Assembly (NCBI RefSeq): GCF_042676385.1
Contig: NZ_JBHTHA010000002.1
Location: forward strand, 434,001-498,000
DNA from: Paenibacillus_E sp042676385
GTDB lineage: Bacteria; Bacillota; Bacilli; Paenibacillales; NBRC-103111
Direction: 5' to 3'
DNA length: 64,000 nt
Shown here: positions 25,049 through 33,796 of the stretch, one piece after another
How positions within the stretch are numbered: position 1 is the first letter of the stretch
Layout of the letters: the number at the start of each line of letters is the position of its first letter
Notes under the pieces: generated by a model
Seen by the model: the letters and a program-made list of their open reading frames with translations, nothing else
Databases searched by the model: none
Told to the model about the DNA's origin: nothing
Program-made: the position numbers and the translations under genes

Positions 25049-26092
25049 TTAATGAATAAAAACAATTTTACCGCACTGTCCCCGGTCCATTAAATCAAAG
25101 GCTTCTTCATACTGATCTAATGTAAATCTATGCGTGATGACCGATGATAGGTCAATTCGCCGCTGGTTCAAGAGCCCTTTCATCTGGTACCAGGTTTGGT
25201 ACATCTTCCGCCCTGTAATGCCTTCAACCCGGAGCCCTTTAAAAATAATATGATTGGTCACGTCCAGACTGACCTCTCTTGTCGGAATGCCGAGCAATGA
25301 AACCCTTCCCGCATTGGCGGCAGCTTCAAATCCGTCCGCAATCGCCTGAGGATTGCCTGACATTTCAAGAACAACTTCGACACCTTCACCGTCCGTCAAT
25401 GTGCGAAGCGCTTCGGATGTACGCGTTTCCATCGCGTTGATCGTGACATCCGCTCCCATCTGCACGGCCATCTCCAGCCGGCTCGGATTAATATCAACGG
25501 CAAAGATAGTCCCGGCGCCACAGGCCTTAGCCACTTTAATGGCCAATAAGCCAATCGGTCCTACGCCAATAATGGCAACGGATTTACCCACGATATCTCC
25601 GGACAAAACCGTCTGAACGGCATTGCCAAGCGGGTCTTGAAGGCAGGCGATTTCAAAAGGCAGCTTCTCATCGTTATGAATGATGTTGCTCGCCTTCACA
25701 ACCGCATACTCGGCAAAACAACCCGGCGCCGTTATGCCGAAGCTTTTCGTATTCGGACAGACATGCGCATTGCCGGTTCGGCATGCTTTACAAGTACCGC
25801 ATACCATATGACCCTCAGCCGAAACGTGATCTCCAATCTTCACTCCCGTTACCCGTTCACCGATCTCGACGACAATCCCTGCAAACTCATGGCCGAACAC
25901 ATTTGGAGTAACAACCGTTTTGTCCGCCCAGGCATCCCACTTATAAATGTGCACGTCCGTTCCGCAAATCGAGGTCGCTTTAATTTGAACCAACACTTCG
26001 TCCGGTCCGCAAGTCGGAACAGGAACTTTTTTTAGAACCGCGCCGGGTCCCCGGTGCGCTTTGACCAACCCTACCATTGTAGCGCTCATCAT
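25049..26092 (-). CDS. tdh: L-threonine 3-dehydrogenase
   Basis: Zinc-dependent medium-chain dehydrogenase, 347 aa, oxidising L-threonine with NAD to 2-amino-3-ketobutyrate. Catalytic zinc region: TSICGTDVHIYKWDAWA (about residue 38) and GHEFAGIVVEIGE; structural zinc Cys cluster: CGTCKACRTGNAHVC (about residues 98-112); NAD motif GVGPIGLLAIKVAKACGAG. The GTDVHIYKWD string is diagnostic for Tdh. Two ATGs in a row (26092, 26089) follow GGAGG. First gene of tdh-kbl, divergent from an XRE-cupin regulator; the shared intergenic region carries a palindrome at 26107-26132. Confidence 0.93.
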   Translation of the reverse strand: MMSATMVGLVKAHRGPGAVLKKVPVPTCGPDEVLVQIKATSICGTDVHIYKWDAWADKTVVTPNVFGHEFAGIVVEIGERVTGVKIGDHVSAEGHMVCGTCKACRTGNAHVCPNTKSFGITAPGCFAEYAVVKASNIIHNDEKLPFEIACLQDPLGNAVQTVLSGDIVGKSVAIIGVGPIGLLAIKVAKACGAGTIFAVDINPSRLEMAVQMGADVTINAMETRTSEALRTLTDGEGVEVVLEMSGNPQAIADGFEAAANAGRVSLLGIPTREVSLDVTNHIIFKGLRVEGITGRKMYQTWYQMKGLLNQRRIDLSSVITHRFTLDQYEEAFDLMDRGQCGKIVFIH

Positions 26093-26106
26093 GATTCCTC
26101 CATATC

Positions 26107-26132
26107 ACAAATATACTATAGTATACATTTGT
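26107..26132. promoter_or_regulatory. Palindromic operator candidate between tdh and the XRE-cupin gene
   Basis: ATACTATAGTAT (26113-26124) is a perfect palindrome, flanked by ACAAAT on the left and ATTTGT on the right. It sits just before tdh on the divergent side and is a natural target for the neighbouring regulator. Confidence 0.5.
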
Positions 26133-26171
26133 GCGTTTTGTTATCTATGTATATGATATTACACGAATGTA

Positions 26172-26180
26172 TGTTATATT
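26172..26180 (+). promoter_or_regulatory. Extended -10 promoter of the XRE-cupin gene
   Basis: TGTTATATT gives an extended -10 (TGn plus TATATT) about 50 bp before the ATG at 26231. No good -35 is seen. Confidence 0.4.
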
Positions 26181-26230
26181 GTAAATAGGCTTTTTTAGTA
26201 TGCGGAATTATGACAAAAGGAGTAACCGAT

Positions 26231-26791
26231 ATGAACGAACCCATCCATAAAATGGTAGGCAGAAAGTTGTTGAACATACGCAAAACCAGAGGATTAAGTC
26301 TCGATCAAGTTGCGGATCTGACAGGTGTCAGCAAGGCGATGCTGGGGCAAATTGAACGTGGTGATTCGAATCCGACCATCTCGGTGCTCTGGAAAATCGT
26401 GAGCGGACTTCAGATTTCTTTCACGAGTCTGATTGAAGACGACGAACCGAAGATCACGGTTGTCCGGGCTTCAGAACTCTCCCCTTTCGAGGAGGAAGAC
26501 GGGCAATACCGAGCCTATCCGCTTTTCCCCTTTCACCCGCAAAAAAGCTTCGAAATATACACGGTTGAGATGGAAAGCAGCTGCTCCCATGAGTCCGAGC
26601 CTCACAACGAAGGCGTGGAAGAGTACATTATGATGGTGGCCGGCCGGATTGAATTGACGATCGCTCAGGAAAAATACATCCTGAATCCCGGCGACGCCAT
26701 CCACTTCTCAGCCGATCGTCCGCATACGTATAAGAACATTTCGGATACAAAAGCGGTATACAAGACGCTGATTTATTATCCGTCTTCGTAG
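26231..26791 (+). CDS. XRE-family regulator with C-terminal cupin
   Basis: A 186 aa regulator. Residues 8-62 form a Cro/C1-type HTH (KLLNIRKTRGLSLDQVADL; VSKAMLGQIERGDSNPTISV), and residues 110-180 form a cupin sensor domain (EPHNEGVEEYIMMVAGRIEL; NPGDAIHFSADRPHTYKN). This architecture usually controls amino-acid or polyamine catabolism next door, here probably tdh-kbl, in response to a small ligand held by the cupin. The ATG at 26231 is preferred over 26210 because AAAGGAG lies 8 bases upstream. The tandem hairpin array begins 37 bp after its stop. Confidence 0.88.
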   Translation: MNEPIHKMVGRKLLNIRKTRGLSLDQVADLTGVSKAMLGQIERGDSNPTISVLWKIVSGLQISFTSLIEDDEPKITVVRASELSPFEEEDGQYRAYPLFPFHPQKSFEIYTVEMESSCSHESEPHNEGVEEYIMMVAGRIELTIAQEKYILNPGDAIHFSADRPHTYKNISDTKAVYKTLIYYPSS

Positions 26792-26827
26792 AGGAGATGC
26801 GAGTCCCTACATCTCGTCTGGGAAGCT

Positions 26828-27775
26828 GGGCGTTAAGACGGTTTTTCCGCGTTAACTACCCGGCCACCGGCGGAGTTTGGACTTTAACGCGGAAAAACAG
26901 CGTTAACCCCCGGTTTCCCACGCCCAGGGGCGAGGACGACGGGCGTTAAGACGGTTTTTCCGCGTTAACTACCCGGCCACCGGCGGAGTTGGGACTTTAG
27001 CGCGGAAAAACAGCGTTAACCCTCGGCTTCCCACGCCCAAGGCGGGGACGACGGGCGTTAAGACGGTTTTTCCGCGTTAACTACCCGGCCACCGGCGGAG
27101 TTGGGACTTTAACGCGGAAAAACAGCGTTAACAGCCGGTTTCCGTCGCCCAGGGGCGGGAACGACGGACGTTAAGACGGTTTTTCCGCGTTAACTACCCG
27201 GCCACCGGCGGAGTTTGGACTTTAACGCGGAAAAACAGCGTTAACAGCCGGTTTCCGTCGCCCAGGGCGGGGACGACGGGCGTTAAGACGGTTTTCCGCG
27301 TTAACTACCCGGCCACCGGCGGAGTTGGGACTTTAGCGCGGAAAAACAGCGTTAACCCCCGGTTTCCCACGCCCAGGGGCGGGGACGACGGGCGTTAAGA
27401 CGGTTTTTCCGCGTTAACTACCCGGCCACCGGCGGAGTTTGGACTTTAACGCGGAAAAACAGCGTTAACAGCCGGTTTCCGTCGCCCAGGGCGGGGACGA
27501 CGGGCGTTAAGACGGTTTTTCCGCGCTAACTACCCGGCCACCGGCGGAGTTGGGACTTTAGCGCGGAAAAACAGCGTTAACCCCCGGTTTCCCACGCCCA
27601 GGGGCGGGGACGACGGGCGTTAAGACGGTTTTTCCGCGTTAACTACCCGGCCACCGGCGGAGTTTGGACTTTAACGCGGAAAAACAGCGTTAACAGCCGG
27701 TTTCCGTCGCTCGATGAACTTTCCCCGCCCAGAGGCGGGTACAACAGGCATTAAGCCTGTTTTTCCGCAACCATC
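26828..27775. repeat. Tandem array of eight 112-113 bp hairpin-forming units plus a truncated ninth
   Basis: Unit starts are at 26828, 26941, 27053, 27166, 27278, 27390, 27502 and 27615; a worn partial copy begins at 27746. Each unit has a left arm GTTAAGACGGTTTTTCCGCG, a ~28-base loop with CCGG-CCA-CCGG, a right arm CGCGGAAAAACAGCGTTAAC, and a GC-rich spacer with CGCCCAGGGGCG. The arms pair over about 20 of 24 positions. Two unit types alternate, differing at the right arm (TTTAACGCGG or TTTAGCGCGG) and spacer (CAGCCGGTTTCCGTCG or CCCCCGGTTTCCCACG). Periods of 112/113 are not multiples of three, so it is not coding. This array and the terminator at 27787 fill the gap 26792-27835. Confidence 0.9.
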
Positions 27776-27786
27776 CCTGCGACGTT

Positions 27787-27837
27787 AAAAAAAGAACGCA
27801 AGCCAGCCAATCGCCCGGCCGCTTGCGTTCTTTTTTT
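27787..27837. terminator. Bidirectional terminator between the hairpin array and the Gfo/Idh gene
   Basis: AAAAAAAGAACGCAAGC (27787-27803) is perfectly complementary to 27821-27837 around a 17-base loop. T-runs on both strands; the right-hand run overlaps the TAA of the minus-strand oxidoreductase gene. Confidence 0.85.
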
Positions 27838-29104
27838 ATGCTTCCACTTTCACTAATTTTCGGTAGTAGTCCTCGATCTCAACAGGCGCGCCGCCGTTTA
27901 AGCGGGATGCTTCCGCCGCAAATGCCATGAGGTGGCTGCGGACGGAAACCGATGCGGAGGACACGCTTTCTCCGCCTGCGTAGTCCCTCACTTCCCGCAG
28001 GAAGCTGCGGACAATCCCCACATCGCCCCCGCTGTGCCCTTCTTCGGACGCATGTACCCGGATCGTATTCCGCTCGTTCGTCACAAAATCGTGAATGGAG
28101 AACTCGTTCTCCTCCATATTGCCGCGAATGTCGCCCTTCGTGCCCATGATCTGCACGATGCGCGTGTTATCTCGCGTGAATCCGCACATGCTGAACATCA
28201 CGGTCGCCCCGCTCGCGAACTCCATGTTGACCACTTGATGGTCAACGACATTATTATCGCTGCGGTACACGCATTTGCCGTATGGCGTCGTGCGCAGCGC
28301 CTCCAAAATGCCTTCCAGGCTCGTATCCGTCGTAAACTTGGATGCCCAGCTGCGGCCCGAGCCCAAATAATACTTGGGCGCATAATATTGACAGGTCGCT
28401 TCCGCTGGACAGCCGTCCAGACAACGCGCCGTAGCCCCCTCAGGCGCATTCTCGCCCTTAAAATGCATCAAAGATCCGAATGAGCTTACACGCTCGCACG
28501 GCTCGCCCATAATATACGAGAGAATGTCCATATCGTGGCACGATTTGGCCAAAATCATCGGGCTGGACTTCTCCGAATTGTTCCAGTTGCCGCGTACAAA
28601 ACTGTGTGCCATATGCATATTGCCTACATTTTCATTGAGTTGTATGGAAACAATTTGGCCTATTTTCCCTTCATCAATGACGCGTTTCATCGCCGTCCAG
28701 AACGCTGTATAGCGAAGTACATGGCAAATCGTCAGCAAGCGGTTATGCTTCTTGGCCATGCGTTCCATTTCAACGCATTCTTCGGGGCTCGGAGACATCG
28801 GCTTCTCCAGCAGAATGTGATAACCAATTTCCAGTGCTTTCAACGTAGGCTCATAATGCATCTGATCTTGTGTACAAATAATCGCGATATCCGCTTGCTT
28901 CGGCTGCTTCAGAAGCTCCGCCCAATCCGCGTAGGCATGCTCCTGCGGAATGTCATGGGCAGCAATAAACGCCGCCCGGCGCTCCTCATCAGGCTCAGCA
29001 ACCGCAACGATTTCAAGCTCGTGCGGATAATTCAGTGCATAAGGCGCATAAGCTTGGGCACCGCGATTTCCGGCCCCCAACAGGATAGCTGTAACTTTTT
29101 GCAT
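27836..29104 (-). CDS. Gfo/Idh/MocA-family oxidoreductase
   Basis: NAD(P)-dependent sugar or inositol-type dehydrogenase, 422 aa. N-terminal Rossmann fold with AILLGAGNRGAQAYAPYAL (residues 6-24) and the family motif LLEKPMSPSPEECVEM near residue 98; a C-terminal substrate domain follows. It has an unusual Cys-rich insert: CLDGCPAEATCQYYAPKYYL (about residues 234-253) and TPYGKCVYR about 40 residues later. Last gene of a sugar import operon after two permeases and a binding protein, so it probably acts on the imported sugar or a derivative. Substrate unknown. Confidence 0.88.
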   Translation of the reverse strand: MQKVTAILLGAGNRGAQAYAPYALNYPHELEIVAVAEPDEERRAAFIAAHDIPQEHAYADWAELLKQPKQADIAIICTQDQMHYEPTLKALEIGYHILLEKPMSPSPEECVEMERMAKKHNRLLTICHVLRYTAFWTAMKRVIDEGKIGQIVSIQLNENVGNMHMAHSFVRGNWNNSEKSSPMILAKSCHDMDILSYIMGEPCERVSSFGSLMHFKGENAPEGATARCLDGCPAEATCQYYAPKYYLGSGRSWASKFTTDTSLEGILEALRTTPYGKCVYRSDNNVVDHQVVNMEFASGATVMFSMCGFTRDNTRIVQIMGTKGDIRGNMEENEFSIHDFVTNERNTIRVHASEEGHSGGDVGIVRSFLREVRDYAGGESVSSASVSVRSHLMAFAAEASRLNGGAPVEIEDYYRKLVKVEA

Positions 29105-29179
29105 CGTAGATTCCTCTCCTTGTGACTTTCTATGTAACTTGCTTTGTAACTTGCTTTGTATCTTACCTTTTGACTCCTT

Positions 29180-30019
29180 CTACGACTTGCTCCCAGTAAA
29201 CGCAATACCCTGAATGAATGAACGCTGGAAAACAAAGAAGATGACGATCATCGGCAAAATAGCCATCATGGAGCCGGCCATAATGATCGTATAATTCGTT
29301 TTGTGCTCCCCTTCCAGGAAAGCTAACCCTGCGGATAGCACCATTTTGTCCGGTGAACTGTTGACAATGAGCGGCCACATAAGGTCGTTCCAGGACCAGA
29401 GCATGGTGAAAATGGCGAGGGCAATCATCCCGGATTTGGCGAGCGGTAGCATGATTTGCCAGTAAATGCGGAATTGGTTGCAGCCGTCCAACTTCGCCGC
29501 TTCCTCAAGCTCGTGAGGCAGCGTCATGAAAAATTGGCGCAATAAGAATGTTCCAAAAGCGCTGAATAAACCGGGTACGATGAGTGCGGTCAGTGAATTC
29601 AACCAGCCCAGATTTTTCATAATCATATACTGCGGTATAAGAAACACTTGACCAGGAACCATCAGTACGGACAGCATCAAAATGAAAAAGAAATGACGCC
29701 CCGGAAATTGAATGCGCGCAAAGGCATAGGCGGCTAACGAACAAATGAACAATTGGCCGATCACTTTGACCAGCGTCGTGATGAATGTATTCCAGTAAAA
29801 GGTAAAGAACGGCAAGTTCACGAAAACCTTCGAGTAATTGCTCCATTGAAACGTTTTTGGCAGCAGGATCGGAGGTATAGCCGTTGACTCTCCTAGCGTT
29901 TTCACCGATGTGAGAAACATCCATATAAAAGGAGCGACCATCATAAGCGCGCCCACTATAAGAATAAGATGGATCAGCCCGGTCTGAACGGATTTCCGGT
30001 TGTGTAATTTAGTGTTCAT
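29180..30019 (-). CDS. Sugar ABC transporter permease (CUT1, MalG-like)
   Basis: A 279 aa permease with six membrane segments. EAA loop: ELEEAAKLDGCNQFRIYWQI (about residues 175-194); C-terminal end FQRSFIQGIAFTGSKS typical of MalG-like subunits. It follows its partner permease with a 12 bp gap. It lies in an operon with a family 1 binding protein and a Gfo/Idh/MocA oxidoreductase, under a LacI-type regulator. Sugar unknown. No ATPase gene is present. Confidence 0.9.
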   Translation of the reverse strand: MNTKLHNRKSVQTGLIHLILIVGALMMVAPFIWMFLTSVKTLGESTAIPPILLPKTFQWSNYSKVFVNLPFFTFYWNTFITTLVKVIGQLFICSLAAYAFARIQFPGRHFFFILMLSVLMVPGQVFLIPQYMIMKNLGWLNSLTALIVPGLFSAFGTFLLRQFFMTLPHELEEAAKLDGCNQFRIYWQIMLPLAKSGMIALAIFTMLWSWNDLMWPLIVNSSPDKMVLSAGLAFLEGEHKTNYTIIMAGSMMAILPMIVIFFVFQRSFIQGIAFTGSKS

Positions 30020-30031
30020 ACTGCTGCCCCC

Positions 30032-30916
30032 TTATTCATAATGAACCCATTTTTTCTGTATTTTCATTTGAATATATGTGATGAGTAGAATGATGACGAA
30101 CAACAGCACCGCTATGGAGGATGCGTATCCCTTGCTATTTTTCAAAAAGCCGTATTTGAAGTACAAGTAAACGATCGACTGCGTCGATTCCATTACGATA
30201 TCGCCAACCATCATATAAATGAAGTCGAAGACTTGAAAGGCGCTGATCAGTGAAGTGACCATGACGAAAAATATCGTCGGTGTCAGCAGCGGCAGCGTGA
30301 TCCGCATGAATTTGGTGACTGCTCCGGCGCCGTCTATAGATGCCGCTTCGTAATAGGAAACAGAGATGCCCTGAAGACCGGATAAAAAGATAATCATGCT
30401 GCTGCCGATTGAACTCCAGATGGCGACAATAATGATCGATAATAGAGCCGTTCGGTTATCGGTTAGCCAATGCGGTCCTGAGATATTTAACAGGGACAGC
30501 ACGTAGTTGATCAGACCGAAATCCGAGTTATACAGCCATTTCCAAACCATCGCAATCGCAGCCGGCATCGTTACGACAGGAAGGAAATACAGCGTTCGAT
30601 ATAAGGACAACCCTTTAATTTGCTGATTCAATAAGACGGCAAGCACGATAGAAAGGATGATCCCTACCGGGACGGCGGCTACGATATAGATACTCGTATT
30701 CCGGAAAGCGAAAAGTAATTCTTTATCCGTAAAGAGCTGCTTGTAGTTGGCTAAACCCGACCATGTATACTTGCCGAAGGCTCCCCAGTCCGTAAACGAA
30801 AAATAAAACGTTTGAAACACCGGCCATATATAGAACACAAGCAAGCCAAGCATTAACGGGGCTATCATGATGTACGCCCACATCCAATCGGATCGGCGTT
30901 TCGAGCTGAATCGCAT
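30032..30916 (-). CDS. Sugar ABC transporter permease (CUT1, MalF-like)
   Basis: A 294 aa permease, first of the pair, six membrane segments. EAA loop: YEAASIDGAGAVTKFMRITL (about residues 195-214). The ATG at 30916 is preferred because GGGAG lies 11 bases upstream; the ATG at 30934 has no RBS. It starts 75 bp after the binding-protein gene ends, a gap with only a weak inverted repeat, so it is likely in the same operon. Confidence 0.9.
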   Translation of the reverse strand: MRFSSKRRSDWMWAYIMIAPLMLGLLVFYIWPVFQTFYFSFTDWGAFGKYTWSGLANYKQLFTDKELLFAFRNTSIYIVAAVPVGIILSIVLAVLLNQQIKGLSLYRTLYFLPVVTMPAAIAMVWKWLYNSDFGLINYVLSLLNISGPHWLTDNRTALLSIIIVAIWSSIGSSMIIFLSGLQGISVSYYEAASIDGAGAVTKFMRITLPLLTPTIFFVMVTSLISAFQVFDFIYMMVGDIVMESTQSIVYLYFKYGFLKNSKGYASSIAVLLFVIILLITYIQMKIQKKWVHYE

Positions 30917-30991
30917 GAGTACACACGCTCCCATGAGTGGATTGGAGGAGGGAGATTCACGATACTACGAATGAATCTCCACTCCACTGGC

Positions 30992-32314
30992 TTACTTCTC
31001 TGCTGCTAACGCTTGGTTCATCTTGGCGCCCAGCTCTTTGGCTGCATCCGCCGCAGATTTGTTTCCAAGCCACGCATCTTTCAAGATCTCTGTCTCAGCC
31101 GTCGTCCAAACGGACGTATTTTTCGATACCGGATATGGTGATGCATACGCTGCCATATCGATAAAAGCCTTCGCATGATATTGCGGGAATGCGGCTAACC
31201 ATGCAGTCTCGCTGCCCTTATAAGCTGGAATCGCTCCGCCTTGCTTGGCGGCAATTTCCGCAGCTTCTTTAGAGCCTAGGAATTTCACGAATTCCCACGC
31301 CTCTTTCGGGTGTTTCGTATTCGCAGAGATAACGTGACCCAACCCGTGAATGACGACACCTTGCTTCTTCCCTTTTGGCAGCGGCGCAACATCGGCATTG
31401 TTCTTCATCTCAGCATTTTGATTGATGGTGAACGCAGCCCAGGAACCGTCAAAATACATCGCCAGTTTGCCGGATGTGAACATATCTGATGGACCTGTTT
31501 CTGTCATTTGGGCGAGAGTCGGCGAAACTTTATGAACTTGGATCAGATCCGTCAAAAATTTCAAGCCTTCGATGGCTTCCGGTTGATCGTAGCCTGACTT
31601 TTTATGATCATCGGATATAATGGAGCCGCCTGCTTGCAGAATCGTATTGTAATAGTCCTCTTGATTCATCATCGCTGCAGCAAACCCGTAAATGCCTTTT
31701 CCCGGATCCGTCAATTTCTTGGCGGCTTCCGTCAGCTTATTCCAGTCCCATGTGTTATCCGGATAAGAGACTCCTTTTTCATCGAATAGCTTCTTGTTGT
31801 ACCACAAACCAACCGTATCGTAGTCTTTGGGAATCCCGTAATTTTTGCCGCCCAAACTATATAGGGATACAAGTGAGGTTGGGTAATTGGTCAGATCCAG
31901 TTGGTCCTTCTTGATGTTATCGGTCATATCCATAAGAATGCCGTTCTGTGCATACTTGATGAAGTTCGGACCATTCATCCAAAGCACATCAGGCATCGTA
32001 CCGCCCTGCGCGGACGTTTCCAGTTTGGTAAAATATTGCTTGTAAGGCGTATTCTCCGGCTTAACTTCAATGTTCGGATGACTCGCTTGAAACGCCTTGA
32101 TGACGTCGGTCATCGTATCCAAGCCCCAACCGCCATATGTAATCGTTACTTTCTCACCGGATGCAGCTGTTGTTGCTTTTGCATCGCCTTTTGGTGCTGA
32201 TGTTGATGAACCTGACGCCGGATTAGATGAATTTGAACTACTGCAAGCGCTTACAACTACCATAGCCAATGAAAGCATGGAGATAGAAACTACCTTCTTC
32301 GCATTCTTTACCAT
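30992..32314 (-). CDS. Sugar-binding lipoprotein of the ABC importer (family 1)
   Basis: Extracellular binding protein, 440 aa. Lipobox VVSAC with Cys24, then a Ser/Asn/Ala-rich linker of about 25 residues and a family 1 fold (VTITYGGWGLDTMTDVIKAF; MFTSGKLAMYFDGSWAAFTI; GLGHVISANTKHPKEAWEFV). AAAAGGGTG precedes the ATG. First gene of the operon; LacI-type sites lie about 110-140 bp upstream, between it and the LacI-type regulator gene. The ligand cannot be named from sequence. Confidence 0.9.
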   Translation of the reverse strand: MVKNAKKVVSISMLSLAMVVVSACSSSNSSNPASGSSTSAPKGDAKATTAASGEKVTITYGGWGLDTMTDVIKAFQASHPNIEVKPENTPYKQYFTKLETSAQGGTMPDVLWMNGPNFIKYAQNGILMDMTDNIKKDQLDLTNYPTSLVSLYSLGGKNYGIPKDYDTVGLWYNKKLFDEKGVSYPDNTWDWNKLTEAAKKLTDPGKGIYGFAAAMMNQEDYYNTILQAGGSIISDDHKKSGYDQPEAIEGLKFLTDLIQVHKVSPTLAQMTETGPSDMFTSGKLAMYFDGSWAAFTINQNAEMKNNADVAPLPKGKKQGVVIHGLGHVISANTKHPKEAWEFVKFLGSKEAAEIAAKQGGAIPAYKGSETAWLAAFPQYHAKAFIDMAAYASPYPVSKNTSVWTTAETEILKDAWLGNKSAADAAKELGAKMNQALAAEK

Positions 32315-32424
32315 TTCGCGATCACCCTTTTTTCAATTTTTTGTGATAGAAAGAATACTACATACCGTTGCATGCTTGGTGCGGCGGATAAGCAGGATCA
32401 CCCCCTTTATATAGTCGACATTCA

Positions 32425-32454
32425 TTGGCGCCAAACTCTGGATAACGTTTTCCA
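32425..32454. promoter_or_regulatory. LacI-type operators between the regulator and binding-protein genes
   Basis: TTGGCGCCAA (32425-32434) is a perfect palindrome and TGGATAACGTTTTCCA (32439-32454) a near-perfect one with the central CG of LacI-family sites. The core GGATAACGTTT recurs, inverted, at 33563-33573 upstream of the regulator gene. Confidence 0.55.
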
Positions 32455-32470
32455 TAGATCCAAAAAATTT

Positions 32471-33517
32471 TTAATCTCTTTTATACGTGGACGATTGCCT
32501 CACGATTAATTTATGTGGAAGCAGCACTTTAGAAAGAAGCGGCTGCTCGCCCTGCAGCATATCCAGAAGCGTCGAAGCGGCTGTCGTGCCGATCTCCACC
32601 TTAGGTACGTGTACCGATGACAGCGGAGGGGTCGTATATTGCGCGAAATCAATATTGTCCATAGAGACGAACGCAATATCTTCCGGGATACGCAGACCGT
32701 TTTCAATGACTGCCCGCATGGCCGGGATCGCTAATTGATCGCTTGCTGAAAAAATAGCAGTCGGGCGCGTCAGGTCTGTTTGCTTCAACCGCTCGGTAAC
32801 ACCTTCATAGCTTTGGTCGATCACCCAACGGGTATCAATCACCCAATCTCTATTCAAAGGAATTCCTGCGTCGTACATCGCAAATTTATAACCTTGGAAT
32901 CTTTCCTCGCTGTTCAGCTCGCCCGTATGCCCCGGACCGCCGACAAAACCGATAGTTCGGTGCCCTTGCGCGATGAGATGATCGACAGCTGACTTGGCAG
33001 CATGAATCCGATCGTAATCGACCATGGTAATTTCCGTGCCGTTCGTACAAATGCCGATCAAAGCCATATCCTCTACTTTTTGCAGGTAATCGATGATCGC
33101 CGGCCCTATCTCGCCAACGATAATAATACCGTCTACCCCGATGTCGTGCACGCATTTATGAAGCAGAGCTTCATCGGAAAGCTCATCCGACGTATGAATG
33201 AAGGCTAGCGAATAGCCGGATTCCAATATTTTTTTGGTAAAAGCCGTAATGATCGGCGAGTAATAAGGGTGATCGTCATTCAAACGCGCCCCTTGGATGA
33301 TGCAGCCGATTTGTTTCGATTGCTTCTTATCGGCTTTTTGTTTATTAACGAGGTGACGAGCCGATTCATTCGGTATGTAATCCAGCTGGCGCACAGCTTC
33401 CCAAATCTTAGCCCTAGTCTCCGGGTTAATGTGCCTGCTGGTGTCATTTCTTACCACACGAGAGGCCGTTGAGATCGAGACGCCAACCAAATCTGCTACA
33501 TCTTTGAGAGTAGGCAA
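32471..33517 (-). CDS. LacI-family transcriptional regulator
   Basis: Sugar-responsive repressor, 348 aa. N-terminal HTH and hinge helix: TLKDVADLVGVSISTASRVV (residues 3-22), and ARHLVNKQK near residue 57; periplasmic-binding-like ligand domain after residue 70 (IGFVGGPGHTGELNSEERFQ near 190). It lies upstream of the binding protein-permease-oxidoreductase genes on the same strand and is the obvious regulator of that operon. A matching operator core upstream of its own start suggests autoregulation. The inducer is unknown. Confidence 0.92.
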   Translation of the reverse strand: MPTLKDVADLVGVSISTASRVVRNDTSRHINPETRAKIWEAVRQLDYIPNESARHLVNKQKADKKQSKQIGCIIQGARLNDDHPYYSPIITAFTKKILESGYSLAFIHTSDELSDEALLHKCVHDIGVDGIIIVGEIGPAIIDYLQKVEDMALIGICTNGTEITMVDYDRIHAAKSAVDHLIAQGHRTIGFVGGPGHTGELNSEERFQGYKFAMYDAGIPLNRDWVIDTRWVIDQSYEGVTERLKQTDLTRPTAIFSASDQLAIPAMRAVIENGLRIPEDIAFVSMDNIDFAQYTTPPLSSVHVPKVEIGTTAASTLLDMLQGEQPLLSKVLLPHKLIVRQSSTYKRD

Positions 33518-33562
33518 TTCACACAGCTCCTTCTGTCCAAACCTTTAGCCAACCAATACCCA

Positions 33563-33573
33563 AACGTTATCCT
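33563..33573 (-). promoter_or_regulatory. Second LacI-type operator core upstream of the regulator gene
   Basis: Minus strand GGATAACGTTT is identical to the core at 32440-32450. Position, about 46 bp before the regulator ATG, fits autoregulation. Confidence 0.45.
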
Positions 33574-33796
33574 GATGTTGGCGACAAATCTCTTAAATCT
33601 AGAATAGCTGATTCATTCAGAAGAAGTCAATATAAAGTTCACGGAAAATTAACACTTTGGCAGCAGGCCCATAGCCATTGTTAGCCCAACAAAAAAGGAT
33701 TTGAAAAACATGTCGATTTTCATCATAATTTAAGGTATATATAGTAGATTAGAAGAATCTTACGAGAGTTCTTTAAACCGAAAGAAGTGTTCTATT

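Noticed and set aside
26828..27775. CRISPR array or coding repeat for the 112/113-bp units
   Set aside because: Units are contiguous with no variable spacers, and the unit length is not a multiple of three, so neither reading fits.
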